Positions 25,178-52,235 are shown, counted from the first letter of the stretch. The stretch: DNA of 64,000 bases from Acidobacteriota bacterium (GCA_016715865.1 JADJXM010000001.1:310001-374000); one strand, 5' to 3'. A program made the numbers and translations. Notes: generated by a model not told the origin, from the sequence alone.

Positions 25178-26482
25178 CTAAAAAACTATCGTGAATTCAG
25201 TCGGCTGTCCGGGCAGGCTCTCAAGCGAGAATTCGAAACCATGCTGATCCAGAATCTCCTGCACCATGGTCAGGCCAATGCCCTGGCCGTTATCTTTTGT
25301 GCTGAAGAATGGCGTGAAAAGATTTGATCTTACTGTCTGGGAAAAACCGCCTCCCGAATCCCTGATGCAGACATAAGGTTTGCCGTTTTTGTGCCCGGTT
25401 ACGATCGTGATGCGGCCGTCATTTCCGATCGCTTCGATAGCGTTCTTCAGGATATTGACGATGACCTGTTCTATCTGATTGCGGTCAATTCTAACCGGCG
25501 CGATCGGTTCCTCTATCTCCCAGTGAATTTCGATTCGACGTTTTTCGCACTCCGCCCTGAAAAGCAGAGCTGTCTCACGGATCGTCCCGGTGATATCGAC
25601 TCTGCTCAGGCTTGGAGGCGGCAATCTGAAGACATCGGCGAAATTGCGCATGAAGGTATTGAGTTGCTCGGTTCGATTAATGATGACGCGGATCGCATTT
25701 TCGAAATCTGTGCGATCGTCATCCTTGAGCTGATCGGTATAGTGGAGGCTTGAATGGAGCAGGGAATTGGCCGAACCGATCGAATTGTTCACTTCGTGTG
25801 ACATCATCCGGATGACTTTCTCATAAGCTGTCTTCTCAGCCTGACGCAACTCTTCCGTCAGTTCTTCCATTATCAGGAAATCCCTGGTGAATCCGCGATC
25901 CAGAAACTGCGAGCGGCGGCATTTGATTCGGCGACGTCCGAAGAGCGTCAACACATCTGACCCGCCCGGATCGATGCCTGCCAGATTGCCGGCAATCGGA
26001 CTTTTAAGGTCCGCCAGCTTCGTCCCGGTCAGTTCGTCGGGCGAAGACTGAAGGAACCGGCATGCAGCCGGATTGACCATGGCTATTCGGCCGTCGAAAT
26101 CGAACGTGATGATTCCCGTTGGCGAGGCGGAAAGGACCTTTTCAAGAAAGTAATTTTGTTCCTGCATGTGCGTCCGTTCAGCGCGCAGGTGATCAGCCAT
26201 CTGATTGTAGACCCCGATCAATCGATCCATTTCAGGCTGTCCCATCTCTCGAAACCTGGAGGTGAAATCGCTGTCCTGGATGAACTGGGCCCCGGTGTTG
26301 ATCAGATCGACAGCCCCGAACAGATTCCTGATCATTCTCAGGCCATACAGCAGCGACACGACGAAGACGGCTTCAACCGCAAGCAGCCATCGCCTGTGAT
26401 CGAGCAGCACGTATATCGATACGCCGCCAAACAGCAGGTGCATTACGATCAGATAGAGGGTGAATTTGAGGCGCAGGGTCAT
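25178..26482 (-). CDS. PAS domain sensor histidine kinase (NtrY-like)
   Basis: Membrane sensor kinase of 434 residues. Two N-terminal helices (about 5-27 and 32-50) and a HAMP-like linker are followed by a PAS domain (about 112-180, SPTGIITFDFDGRIAMVNPA). The H box is MSHEVNNSIG, with the phospho-accepting His near 229. The N box is NILKNAIEAIG, the G1 box RDSGGGF, and the F/G2 part FFSTKDNGQGIGLT. It lies directly downstream of the sigma-54 response regulator, its obvious partner, at the end of the export operon. Confidence 0.92.
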   Translation of the reverse strand: MTLRLKFTLYLIVMHLLFGGVSIYVLLDHRRWLLAVEAVFVVSLLYGLRMIRNLFGAVDLINTGAQFIQDSDFTSRFREMGQPEMDRLIGVYNQMADHLRAERTHMQEQNYFLEKVLSASPTGIITFDFDGRIAMVNPAACRFLQSSPDELTGTKLADLKSPIAGNLAGIDPGGSDVLTLFGRRRIKCRRSQFLDRGFTRDFLIMEELTEELRQAEKTAYEKVIRMMSHEVNNSIGSANSLLHSSLHYTDQLKDDDRTDFENAIRVIINRTEQLNTFMRNFADVFRLPPPSLSRVDITGTIRETALLFRAECEKRRIEIHWEIEEPIAPVRIDRNQIEQVIVNILKNAIEAIGNDGRITIVTGHKNGKPYVCIRDSGGGFSQTVRSNLFTPFFSTKDNGQGIGLTMVQEILDQHGFEFSLESLPGQPTEFTIVF

Positions 26483-26485
26483 GAG

Positions 26486-26585
26486 AGTTAAAAGTAAAAA
26501 GTTAAAAGTTGAAAGTCAGAAATCAAATGTTGCCAACATTTTAAAAGACGAAAGTTTTCCGACTTTCAACTTTCAACTTTCAACT
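26486..26585. repeat. Inverted AACTTTC heptamer arrays between regulator and kinase genes
   Basis: Left: units AGTTAAA, AGTAAAA, AGTTGAA. Right: the complement TTTCAAC repeated three times. The short centre includes TGTTGCCAACA. It is an mRNA hairpin candidate inside the two-component operon. Confidence 0.65.
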
Positions 26586-26589
26586 TATC

Positions 26590-27981
<1,392 letters not shown>

Positions 27982-28135
27982 CAAAATCCCGTCTATGGTG
28001 CTGCGCCGTCTGGCGCGGCACACCGCAACTGCGAGCGTCAGCGAGTAGCAAACTGACGCGAAGTCGCGTTCAACTGAAAATCGCTGTAATCATATCTTCG
28101 CCTCCATTTACGAAGGACAGTCTCCGCGCGTTCCA

Positions 28136-30606
<2,471 letters not shown>

Positions 30607-30627
30607 AGTGGCTCCTCCGGATTGAAA

Positions 30628-31356
<729 letters not shown>

Positions 31357-31367
31357 TTTTCCCTTCC

Positions 31368-32612
<1,245 letters not shown>

Positions 32613-32660
32613 TGCTTCCTCCAACCCTGTTGTGTCTTCCTTCTCACTTGTGTTCGTAAT

Positions 32661-32678
32661 ATTGCAAGCAGCGAGCCA
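32661..32678 (-). promoter_or_regulatory. Sigma-54 (-24/-12) promoter of the export operon
   Basis: On the minus strand TGGCTCGCTGCTTGCAAT matches TGGCACG-N4-TTGCA at all but one position, with the required GG-N10-GC spacing. The -12 GC lies about 50 bases upstream of the adaptor start. The operon encodes its own sigma-54 activator, which strengthens the call. Confidence 0.75.
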
Positions 32679-32730
32679 GTCGGCAAATTATTGAAAACAC
32701 TTGCCTTGCGGGAATGCATTCAGGACGTAT

Positions 32731-32768
32731 TGTACGGTCTTGTACAGACGGGTGTTCGATAACGAACA
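32731..32768. promoter_or_regulatory. Two tandem 16-bp dyads, likely activator sites
   Basis: TGTACGGTCTTGTACA (32731-32746) and TGTTCGATAACGAACA (32753-32768) are both inverted repeats. Their centres lie 22 bases apart, close to two helical turns. They sit about 70-100 bases upstream of the -12 element of the sigma-54 promoter, the usual place for enhancer sites. The operon's NtrC-type regulator is the candidate ligand. Confidence 0.55.
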
Positions 32769-32933
32769 ACCTTCCGGAAGAGCGGCCAGGTGATGAGCTT
32801 TTTTCCTCCTCGCCCCTTGCATCTGTTCAAAGGCGCGTTTAAGATTCGACTGTCGTTTGAAAAGGGCTTACCTCTTGAGGCTCCGGTAATATACGACTTA
32901 ACACTAACAATCCTTGTGATATAAAGTTAACGG

Positions 32934-33191
32934 ATGAAGCGACTGATTCGGGTCGAGATTGTTGGACGGAACGAATTCTGGCGTAATGCCGTCATAGTTG
33001 AATGGGATTACCAGTTTCCGCAGCGGCAGCTCGTATCGGAAGAGTCCGGATTTTATATGGCAGACGAGGATTGGCTTGAGGATTTGCATCGTGTGGCCGG
33101 CCAGTGTTTTTCAAAAGTGCTGCTGGCGCCGAAAGATCCCGGCAGACGTGACCTCTTCCGGAAGATATTCCGGGTGAGCGGATCCGATTAG
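32934..33191 (+). CDS. Hypothetical protein, 85 residues
   Basis: Small mixed-charge soluble protein (MKRLIRVEIVGRNEFWRNAV ...), with no signal peptide or membrane segment and no family I recognise. It is aromatic- and Arg-rich, with a basic end (PGRRDLFRKIFRV). The ribosome site is weak. It is divergent from the export operon and precedes a small cytochrome gene. Coding is likely but not certain. Confidence 0.45.
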   Translation: MKRLIRVEIVGRNEFWRNAVIVEWDYQFPQRQLVSEESGFYMADEDWLEDLHRVAGQCFSKVLLAPKDPGRRDLFRKIFRVSGSD

Positions 33192-33263
33192 GCCGATCCT
33201 GTTTGAACTGATCGGTCCGGACCAGTGAACTATTTTTATAAATCCGAGGTATATACAGCATCA

Positions 33264-33590
33264 ATGACCAAACGAGTTTTTAAATTTTCAATCGCTCTGG
33301 CTCTTTTGACGATTATGATCGGTTCAGCGCTGAAGACCGAAGCCTATCCGCCATTTTTGCGTCAGGCATCAAAATTTGGCGCGAAAAACTGCCTCTTCTG
33401 CCATAAGGATGCTCAGGGTGGTGAGGGATGGAATGAGCGTGGACAGTGGCTGATCGATGAAAAGACTCGCCGCAAAGCCGATGCCATTGACGTCGTCTGG
33501 CTGGAGGAGTACAAAGAGCCCGAAAAGAAGGCTGACGAAACAGCGGGAGCAGAAGGAAAAGAGAAAGAGCCGAAGAAGGAGAAGCCTTAA
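33264..33590 (+). CDS. Small exported monoheme cytochrome c-like protein
   Basis: Protein of 108 residues beginning MTKRVFKFSIALALL. The signal peptide ends near KTEAYPP, and one heme c motif, CLFCH, lies at about residue 44. GWNERGQWLIDEKTRRK follows, then a Lys/Glu-rich disordered tail (KEKEPKKEKP). It lies 105 bases before a gluconate-dehydrogenase-subunit-3-like gene, so it may be an electron carrier for that system. Its physiological partner is unproven. Confidence 0.7.
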   Translation: MTKRVFKFSIALALLTIMIGSALKTEAYPPFLRQASKFGAKNCLFCHKDAQGGEGWNERGQWLIDEKTRRKADAIDVVWLEEYKEPEKKADETAGAEGKEKEPKKEKP

Positions 33591-33599
33591 TCTCGATCA

Positions 33600-33625
33600 G
33601 CCGGTCTGAAGCTTTTCAGACCGGC
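33600..33625 (+). terminator. Strong hairpin after the small cytochrome gene
   Basis: Perfect 11-bp stem GCCGGTCTGAA with a 4-base loop, starting 10 bases after the stop. No T tract follows, so it may be a terminator of the weak type, an attenuator, or an mRNA-stabilising hairpin. Confidence 0.5.
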
Positions 33626-33695
33626 CTGATATTGATATTTATACTGGCTTGGCCGGCCGCCGCAGTCTGGTCGGTCTCAAAATACGAGGCAAAAC

Positions 33696-34307
<612 letters not shown>

Positions 34308-34474
34308 GAGTCTTGAATCCGCCTGTCGCGACTGAATCGAATCCTGGCCCGGGTCTCAACGTAAGAGGTCTGGGCCAGACCTGCGATGTGACAGGATGCG
34401 TCATAGCCCTGATGTAAATCGATAAGCAGTAAATTGATCAACCAAGAATGCTAGCGAATCATCAAGGAGGATGA
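34308..34474. other. Short intergenic region with a hairpin
   Basis: CTGGCCC (34344-34350) pairs with GGGCCAG (34372-34378), extended by imperfect pairs. A strong AAGGAGG ribosome site for the next gene lies at the right end. Confidence 0.4.
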
Positions 34475-34675
34475 ATGACCTTAAGCACTGTGCTCAACCT
34501 GGTCGGCATTGGCTTGTTACTTCTCGCCGCGGCTTCCGGGATTGCGCTGTTTGTTCGAGCGGTCGGCAGAAGCGACAAGTTCACGCAGGGCCCCGGACTG
34601 TCAACGCTCTGGGGATTGTTTCTGATCGGCCTCATGGCCGGATTGATGCTGGTTGCGGTTTCAGAGAAACAGTAA
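34475..34675 (+). CDS. Small two-helix membrane protein, 66 residues
   Basis: Two hydrophobic helices (about residues 5-28 and 43-62) joined by a short polar loop (RAVGRSDKFTQGP). AAGGAGGATGA upstream gives a strong ribosome site. Of two overlapping ATGs, this frame is preferred because only it yields coherent membrane segments. I recognise no family. It follows the gluconate-dehydrogenase-like gene and ends at a hairpin, so it may belong to that group. Confidence 0.65.
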   Translation: MTLSTVLNLVGIGLLLLAAASGIALFVRAVGRSDKFTQGPGLSTLWGLFLIGLMAGLMLVAVSEKQ

Positions 34676-34723
34676 CCACACTCAAGCGAGAAGACTGAAC
34701 AATCTGAAATGAAATCCTGAAAT

Positions 34724-34757
34724 GGCCTGGATCCTGATATTAGGTCCAGGCCGTTTT
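34724..34757 (+). terminator. Probable rho-independent terminator
   Basis: GGCCTGGATCCT pairs with AGGTCCAGGCC and is followed by GTTTTGC. It lies 49 bases after the small membrane protein and just before the DUF885 gene. Confidence 0.6.
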
Positions 34758-34782
34758 GCAAGCAGTTACTAAAATTTGAGCT

Positions 34783-36654
<1,872 letters not shown>

Positions 36655-36704
36655 ATTATGGAATGGATATCTCGTAACATCGAAATTCAACTTGGAGGTA
36701 GACA

Positions 36705-37619
<915 letters not shown>

Positions 37620-37638
37620 CAAGCATGGAGTGCCGCCT

Positions 37639-37712
37639 GCATGGAGTACCGCCTTGAGGCGGGTTTTTCCATTTGAAGAAATATGAACCCGCCTCAAGGC
37701 GGTACTCCATGC
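37639..37712. repeat. GGAGTACCGC palindrome, copy with CCGCCT/AGGCGG stem
   Basis: Perfect 27-base arms (37639-37665, 37686-37712). Each arm has its own small hairpin CCGCCT-TG-AGGCGG followed by GTTTTT or its complement. A fragment of another copy (GCATGGAGTGCCGCCT) lies at 37623-37638. The element starts 20 bases after the isomerase-like gene. Confidence 0.85.
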
Positions 37713-37738
37713 AGCTGTACACCATTCAAGAGGAAGAA

Positions 37739-39382
37739 ATGCAGAAATATCAATCAACGAAAGAATATCTCATTCGTCACGTCCTGCTCGTGCTGCTGAT
37801 TGTCGCCGGACTAGGCACGCAGGCTTCGTCCCAGCAGGCGAAAGGCGCAAAGCCCAAAGCGCGCAAGGCTTCGCCGAAGGCCGCAGCCCGAGCGATCGCT
37901 CCAGATGTCAAGTCGGCAATCGACAGGATTTCGGCGGATTCCATGCGAGGGCACCTCTCGTTCATCGCTTCGGATCTGCTTGAAGGCCGCAACACGCCAT
38001 CACCCGGGCTGGATATCGCGGCTGAGTACATTGCCTCTCAGTTTCGCCGGGCAGGTCTTGAGCCTGGCGGTGACGCTGACGAGGGAGGCGCGCGGAGCTA
38101 CTTTCAGGTTGCCAACTGGTCAGTCACTCAGCCTGATGCCGAAGCATTCAATCTGACGCTCAATGACGGCGTACAAACACATAGTGTCGCGATGAACAAG
38201 ATCTCGTATCCAGTCGATCAGGCTGTCATACTCAAAGATGCGCCACTGATCAGGGTTCCGTTCAAACCTGCCGCGGAGATGAAAGACAACTGGCCGGAGA
38301 ATATTGAAGGTAAAGTCGTCCTGACCGAGATCCCGGATATCGCCAGAGTCGAGCGCGAGCGGAGGGCCGAGTTTTTTCGCGTGCGAAACGATTTCCTGGC
38401 AAAGCTGCGAGAGTTGAAAGCCGGCTTCATCATCTCGATCGATCGCCAGAGCCCGAATGGCAGGGGACTGGGCAGCGGACGGCTGATCGATCCTGCACGT
38501 CCACGCGCTGGCGGACCACCGCCTGCTCCATACCTGGCGGTTCATGATCCTCGTGTCATTAACTTCTTCGATGGCATGCAGGATGGTCAATCGAAAGGAT
38601 CGATCAGCCTCAACATCGGCCAGTCGATCCAGAAGCCGGTCAGGCTCAAGAACGTTATCGCCATACTGCGCGGATCAGATCCGGTTTTGAAAGAGACCTG
38701 CGTCATTGTTTCCGCCCATTACGATCACGTCGGCGTGGGCCCGACGGCATCCGGTGACAATATCTTTAACGGAGCCAATGACGACGGGAGCGGGACCGTA
38801 TCAGTCATCGAACTGGCTTCGGCGCTGGCGACGCTCAAACAGCGGCCGAAACGTTCGATCGTCTTCATCACCTGGTTCGGTGAGGAGAAAGGGCTGCTCG
38901 GATCCAGATTCTACGGCGCTCGCCCTGTCTTTCCGCTCAACCAGACCGTCGCCATGGTCAACCTCGAACAGGTTGGCAGGACAGACAGCACCGAAGGCCC
39001 ACAGCTCAATAACGCCACAATGACCGGGTTCGATTTCACTGACATGGGGCCGATCTTCAAGGCCGCCGGCGAGAAGACTGGCATTACCGTATACAAGCAC
39101 GAGCTGAACAGCGACGCATTCTTCGGTCGAAGCGATAATCAGGCCCTGGCCGATCAGGGGGTTCCTGCTCACACTCTCTGTGTCGCCTTCGTCTATCCAG
39201 ATTATCATCAGCCAGGCGATCACTGGGACAAAGTCGATTACGAAAACATGGCCCGTGTCAATCGCATGATCGGACTGTCGCTGGTCACCATCGCAAATAA
39301 TTCCAATGCTCCGAAATGGAATACCACCAATCCGAAAACCGCCAGGTACGTCAAAGCCTGGGAAGCAATGCAGGGCAAGTAA
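37739..39382 (+). CDS. M28 family exported metallopeptidase
   Basis: Zinc aminopeptidase-type protein of 547 residues. I start at 37739 (MQKYQSTKEYLIRHV) after AAGAGGA; a longer frame would include the palindrome arm. A signal helix (HVLLVLLIVAGLGTQAS) precedes a Lys/Ala-rich stretch. A PA-like insert (about 130-300) comes before the catalytic domain. Zinc and catalytic residues are visible in SAHYDHVG, ANDDGSG, WFGEEKGLLG and the late HQPGDHW. It probably degrades peptides outside the cytoplasm. Confidence 0.9.
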   Translation: MQKYQSTKEYLIRHVLLVLLIVAGLGTQASSQQAKGAKPKARKASPKAAARAIAPDVKSAIDRISADSMRGHLSFIASDLLEGRNTPSPGLDIAAEYIASQFRRAGLEPGGDADEGGARSYFQVANWSVTQPDAEAFNLTLNDGVQTHSVAMNKISYPVDQAVILKDAPLIRVPFKPAAEMKDNWPENIEGKVVLTEIPDIARVERERRAEFFRVRNDFLAKLRELKAGFIISIDRQSPNGRGLGSGRLIDPARPRAGGPPPAPYLAVHDPRVINFFDGMQDGQSKGSISLNIGQSIQKPVRLKNVIAILRGSDPVLKETCVIVSAHYDHVGVGPTASGDNIFNGANDDGSGTVSVIELASALATLKQRPKRSIVFITWFGEEKGLLGSRFYGARPVFPLNQTVAMVNLEQVGRTDSTEGPQLNNATMTGFDFTDMGPIFKAAGEKTGITVYKHELNSDAFFGRSDNQALADQGVPAHTLCVAFVYPDYHQPGDHWDKVDYENMARVNRMIGLSLVTIANNSNAPKWNTTNPKTARYVKAWEAMQGK

Positions 39383-39390
39383 GGATTAAC

Positions 39391-39477
39391 CGCATGGAGT
39401 ACCGCATTCATGCGGGTTTTTCAGTCCGAAATTCATGATTTCGAGGTAAAACCCGCATAAATGCGGTACTCCATGCG
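39391..39477. repeat. GGAGTACCGC palindrome, copy with CCGCAT/ATGCGG stem
   Basis: Arms of 30 bases (39391-39420, 39448-39477) with one mismatch. It begins 9 bases after the M28 stop. The right arm contains two ATG triplets in frame with the aminotransferase that follows. Confidence 0.85.
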
Positions 39478-39493
39478 TAATCAGGTAAGCGAG

Positions 39494-40660
<1,167 letters not shown>

Positions 40661-40662
40661 TG

Positions 40663-40736
<74 letters not shown>

Positions 40737-40750
40737 GGTGAAAAAACATC

Positions 40751-41524
<774 letters not shown>

Positions 41525-42158
41525 CGAAGACTGCGTTACAGGTAAGGCATAAACCTCTAAAAGATGAATTGTTTTATTCTGGACGACTATATTTAACAAA
41601 TTCATGTTGCCAGCAGGCGACTATCTGGTCTATACTCCCGCTCGTATTTGCGCTACCTCACCTCAGTTGTACTGAGAGAGCGTATTTACATCGATAGAAT
41701 TCTGTATCACAGATGCGAACTCAGGACTGCCTGACCGGGTATAATTTAACCCGCAGAATCGGTCATCTGAACTGACTTAACCTCTCACTGGTCCGACATC
41801 CGGTTTCCGGCATACCTCATTATTGCTGAAACCCTGTTGGATTAACTTTTCGTCAGCGGATCAGACTGATTCAGCCTGTAAACCCGGATTTAACACCACG
41901 GTTAAGATTTCATACATACGACACGTTTGGCCGTTCCGCAGCCTTTTCCCGAGTATCCATCACAGCAGATAACAGAATATAAATTATTCAAACAGGTATT
42001 GTGCGAACAGGTCTTTGTTCAAAAACATCTGAAAATCGGTGATAGTCGGGCGTCTCGATTGCGCAGTTGAGTCGCCGCAATAAATCTAAAGATGCGAATT
42101 GCCGGTCAGGAGGCTACTCCTGGCAACCTCGGTCAAGACAGCATTAAGGAGATATCCA
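41525..42158. other. Long leader region of the DUF11 gene
   Basis: About 630 bases with no convincing gene. A small dyad CTCAGTTGTACTGAG lies near 41671-41685. An AAGGAG ribosome site at 42146-42151 serves the DUF11 gene. The rest is AT-richer than the neighbouring genes and probably carries the promoter and a long 5' leader. Confidence 0.5.
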
Positions 42159-47916
<5,758 letters not shown>

Positions 47917-47990
47917 CGAAATCGGAGACGGGATGCGGGCTCGATAAAGAGCTCGCATTCCTCATCCGAATCATTGAAGACCAGAATCTC

Positions 47991-48029
47991 AAAGGGTCCG
48001 GGGGAATTACCTCGGGCCCTTTTTTTTTT
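47991..48029 (+). terminator. Rho-independent terminator of the DUF11 gene
   Basis: AAAGGGTCCGGG pairs with CTCGGGCCCTTT, followed by a run of about ten T. It lies 75 bases after the stop. Confidence 0.85.
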
Positions 48030-48159
48030 GACGCTCGCGGTTCGGATGGGCGCTCGCTGACGTTAGCGGTTCAGAGTCGGACAGGCTCGCTCCAGACTGG
48101 TTCGATATGGTAATCTTTCATTCCAGTTACTGATTCCCACAAATCAAGGCGGACAACCA

Positions 48160-49365
48160 ATGCCGAATGCACAACAAATGACCATTCTTTGCATGACGAG
48201 TTATGAAAAAGGTCAGGAGTTCATCCGTGAAGCAAAGCGTCAAGGCTGGAGAGTGCTGTTACTGACTGTCGAGCGGCTGAAGGACGCCGACTGGCCTCGC
48301 GATCATATCGACGAGATCTTTATCATGCCTGAATTGACTAATCGCGAGCACGTCATCAATGCGGTCAGCTATCTTGCCCGATCTAACAATATCGAACGGA
48401 TTGTGCCGCTCGATGAATTCGATATCGAGATGGCCGCCGTGCTGCGCGAACATATGCGCATTTCCGGAATGGGTGAGTCGACCAGCCGTTATTTTCGCGA
48501 CAAGCTGGCCATGCGGCTGCGCGCGCAGGCCAAGGGAATTCGCGTGCCGGAATTCTGTGAGGTGTTCAATTACGACAAGCTTCGCAGTTTTATGGCAAGG
48601 GTTCCCGGCCCATGGGTGCTCAAACCCAGGTCTTCTGCCTCGGCCATTGGCATCAGGAAGGTTCATGCCGCAGATGATCTCTGGCCGATGCTCGATGCAC
48701 TTGGCGATCAGCAATCTCATCATGTGCTTGAAAAATTCGTCCCCGGAGACGTTTATCACGTCGATTCGATCGTCCACGAAAAGAAGGTTCTTTTCGCCGC
48801 AGCCTGTAAATACGGGACCCCGCCGATTGAAACTTCGCACGATGGCGGCATCTTTACCACCCGTCTGCTGCCCAGAAAATCGAAGGAGGAGAAGGCGCTG
48901 CAGAAGTTCAACAAGGAGTTGATCAAAGCTCTTGGGCTCATCAACGGAGTCACACACGCTGAGTTCATTCGGGGACACGATGACGGCCGGTATTATTTCC
49001 TCGAAATCGCGGCCCGTGTCGGAGGCGCTCACATCGCCGAGATGATCGAGTTCGCCACAGGGCTGAATCTATGGGCCGAATGGGCCAAAGTCGAAACTGC
49101 AACCAGGGAACATCCGTATGAGATAAGGAAGCCGGATACACTCTATTCCGGTTCGATAATTTCACTCGCCCGGCAGGAGCATCCCGATACCTCCACCTAT
49201 GATGACCCTGAAATTGTCTGGCGTCTCGATAAATCTCACCACGCGGGTCTGATCCTGGCTGCCGAAACCCCCGAACGCATCGATGAATTGCTTAACGCCT
49301 ATGCCGGCCGCTTCTACAATGATTTCACCGCGGTAATGCCTCCGCCGGAAAAGCCGACGTCGTAG
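48160..49365 (+). CDS. ATP-grasp domain protein (carboxylate-amine ligase-like)
   Basis: Cytoplasmic protein of 401 residues. After a pre-ATP-grasp Rossmann-like part (ILCMTSYEKGQEFI ... IVPLDEFDIEMAA), the ATP-grasp core shows WVLKPRSSASAIGI, EKFVPGDVYHVDSIV and the metal-binding YFLEIAARVGGAHI. Relatives include carbamoyl-phosphate-synthase-like and dipeptide-forming ligases. It stands alone after a terminator, so the acid and amine partners cannot be inferred. Confidence 0.85.
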   Translation: MPNAQQMTILCMTSYEKGQEFIREAKRQGWRVLLLTVERLKDADWPRDHIDEIFIMPELTNREHVINAVSYLARSNNIERIVPLDEFDIEMAAVLREHMRISGMGESTSRYFRDKLAMRLRAQAKGIRVPEFCEVFNYDKLRSFMARVPGPWVLKPRSSASAIGIRKVHAADDLWPMLDALGDQQSHHVLEKFVPGDVYHVDSIVHEKKVLFAAACKYGTPPIETSHDGGIFTTRLLPRKSKEEKALQKFNKELIKALGLINGVTHAEFIRGHDDGRYYFLEIAARVGGAHIAEMIEFATGLNLWAEWAKVETATREHPYEIRKPDTLYSGSIISLARQEHPDTSTYDDPEIVWRLDKSHHAGLILAAETPERIDELLNAYAGRFYNDFTAVMPPPEKPTS

Positions 49366-49370
49366 AATAG

Positions 49371-50459
<1,089 letters not shown>

Positions 50460-50460
50460 A

Positions 50461-51405
50461 TTAATTCAGCTCTTGCATGATATCAGTCATACTCTTTGGA
50501 AGTGGCGCGCTGATGTCCATCTCCTGGTTGGTGGCGGGGTGCCGAAAGACCAGTCGCTCGGCGTGCAATTGATGGGTTTTGATGCCGAGCCTTGAAGCTG
50601 CCGGATCGGGTGATGCGGCGTAAAACGGATCACCCAGAATCGGATGCCCGATCAGATTGCAGTGAATCCGCAGTTGGTGTGTGCGGCCGGTGAGCGGTTC
50701 GAGTTCGAGCAGAGTATGCGCGGCGAAACGTCGCTTGACGAGAAACAACGTCTGGGCTGAACGACCGTCATCCTGTGCACGCCAGTGCGGCCATTGTTTC
50801 TGATCGAAACCGATCGGAGCGTCTATCTCCCCTGCTTTCTTCTCGACGACTCCGCTCACCAGAGCGAGATAGAATTTCCTGACCCATCGCTCGCGGAAGT
50901 GTTTTGACAGAGTGCGATGTGCGCGCGCAGTTTTGGCGACGACGATTACGCCTGACGTATTCCGATCGAGCCTGTGAACTAATCCCGGGCGTATCGCCTC
51001 GCCGCTCGTCTTCCAGAAATGCCAGGCCAGTCCATTTGTCAATGTCCCCGATTTCTCGTTACGCGATGGATGGACGAGCAGGCCGACAGGTTTGTTGACG
51101 ACGATAATGTGCTCGTCTTCAAAGAGCGCCTCGAGTGGAATTGGCTCGGGTGTGGCAGAGGACTTATCCGATGCGAAGATCCTGACTGTGACGCGATCGC
51201 CCGGCTGCAGCTTGGCGCCCTTGGTCGATTTCGCTCCGTTGACCAGGACGTCCCCTTCAGAAATCAGGCGTTTGATTCTTGTCTGGCTGATGCGCGGCAA
51301 ATTGACCGAAACGAATGAGTCAAGTCGTGGCAGGCCGGATCCGGCTTCGAATTCGAAGCTCAGACGCTGTGGATCAAGATGAGTCTCCAGGGGTTGATTG
51401 GTCAT
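50461..51405 (-). CDS. RluA family pseudouridine synthase
   Basis: RNA-modifying enzyme of 314 residues. The N-terminal S4 RNA-binding domain (about 25-80, RLDSFVSVNLPRISQTRIKR) is followed by the RluA catalytic domain. The catalytic Asp lies in HRLDRNTSG (about residue 146), and the C-terminal TGRTHQLRIHC block is intact. It probably modifies 23S rRNA (RluD-like); the exact uridine is not readable. Confidence 0.93.
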   Translation of the reverse strand: MTNQPLETHLDPQRLSFEFEAGSGLPRLDSFVSVNLPRISQTRIKRLISEGDVLVNGAKSTKGAKLQPGDRVTVRIFASDKSSATPEPIPLEALFEDEHIIVVNKPVGLLVHPSRNEKSGTLTNGLAWHFWKTSGEAIRPGLVHRLDRNTSGVIVVAKTARAHRTLSKHFRERWVRKFYLALVSGVVEKKAGEIDAPIGFDQKQWPHWRAQDDGRSAQTLFLVKRRFAAHTLLELEPLTGRTHQLRIHCNLIGHPILGDPFYAASPDPAASRLGIKTHQLHAERLVFRHPATNQEMDISAPLPKSMTDIMQELN

Positions 51406-51414
51406 TTGCGTGAC

Positions 51415-51894
51415 TCAGACCGGGCGGCGGATGAGCTTGACGATCAAATACAACGCTGCAAGTATGACGAACCCCGTCAGCCCGACAGAGGCCTGATGCA
51501 GTTGATCGAAAGAGGCGCGAATCGGATCTTCGACAGGCAGCATGTAAAAGTTGTCTCCGCCGCGTAGTCTCAGTTGGTGCATCCAGCGCGAGATGCCGAA
51601 ATGAGAAACGGCCATCGACAGTGTCATGAGCAGAACAATCGCCAATTCAATATGATATTGGCGCGTTTGACGGACACGGGAAAAGAGCAGCACCAGCAGC
51701 AGCGCCACGCCCAGAACCATGCCGCTGATCTCCATAATGCCAAGTGCGCGATTGACGACGTTGCCGGCCAGGCGTTGTTCGGGCAGCACGGCAAAGGCCG
51801 CCGGCGCCACTACGAAGCTGAAGAACGCCATCATGCCCAACCAGAGACTGAGCAATGCAATCCGAATCTTTTCCCCTGTCATCTGTTCACCCAT
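51415..51894 (-). CDS. DUF4149 membrane protein
   Basis: Integral membrane protein of 159 residues with four helices (about 10-32, 50-72, 82-103, 132-155). LWLGMMAFFSFVVAPAAFAVL is the usual DUF4149 opening. The function of the family is unknown. Its start overlaps the DUF309 stop; an inner ATG at 51882 is an alternative. Confidence 0.78.
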   Translation of the reverse strand: MGEQMTGEKIRIALLSLWLGMMAFFSFVVAPAAFAVLPEQRLAGNVVNRALGIMEISGMVLGVALLLVLLFSRVRQTRQYHIELAIVLLMTLSMAVSHFGISRWMHQLRLRGGDNFYMLPVEDPIRASFDQLHQASVGLTGFVILAALYLIVKLIRRPV

Positions 51895-52235
51895 CCAATT
51901 CTGGGAGCCGGAAGCCCTGTCCCTTCCGCATTGAGATATGTTTCGAAATCCCTGCGGAATATTGAAATATCGATGCCCATTATCTGATCCGGTAGAAGCG
52001 CTAGTTTCGCGATTGTCCGCCGGCCGACACTCTCTGCTCCTTTGAGATTGCCGTTGCCAAGATGGTGCAGCGAGACCGCTGCCAGGATCAGGACATGCAG
52101 CCTGTCCTTGATCAATCCTTCAGCTTGTAGCCAGATTGATTCTATCACCTCGTGGCAATCGAAATACGAGCCTTCATTGAAAAGCCGAATCCCTTCCACC
52201 AGCTGGTCAGGGAGATCGTCAATATCGCATAACAT
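51879..52235 (-). CDS. DUF309 domain protein
   Basis: Small helical protein of about 118 residues starting at MLCDIDDLPDQLVEGI. The family motif FNEGSYFDCHEVIESIWL holds the conserved His-Glu pair. LAAVSLHHLGNGNLKGA follows. Its start overlaps the rhodanese end by 17 bases, so it is co-translated within the operon. The role is unknown. Confidence 0.8.
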   Translation of the reverse strand: MLCDIDDLPDQLVEGIRLFNEGSYFDCHEVIESIWLQAEGLIKDRLHVLILAAVSLHHLGNGNLKGAESVGRRTIAKLALLPDQIMGIDISIFRRDFETYLNAEGTGLPAPRIGWVNR

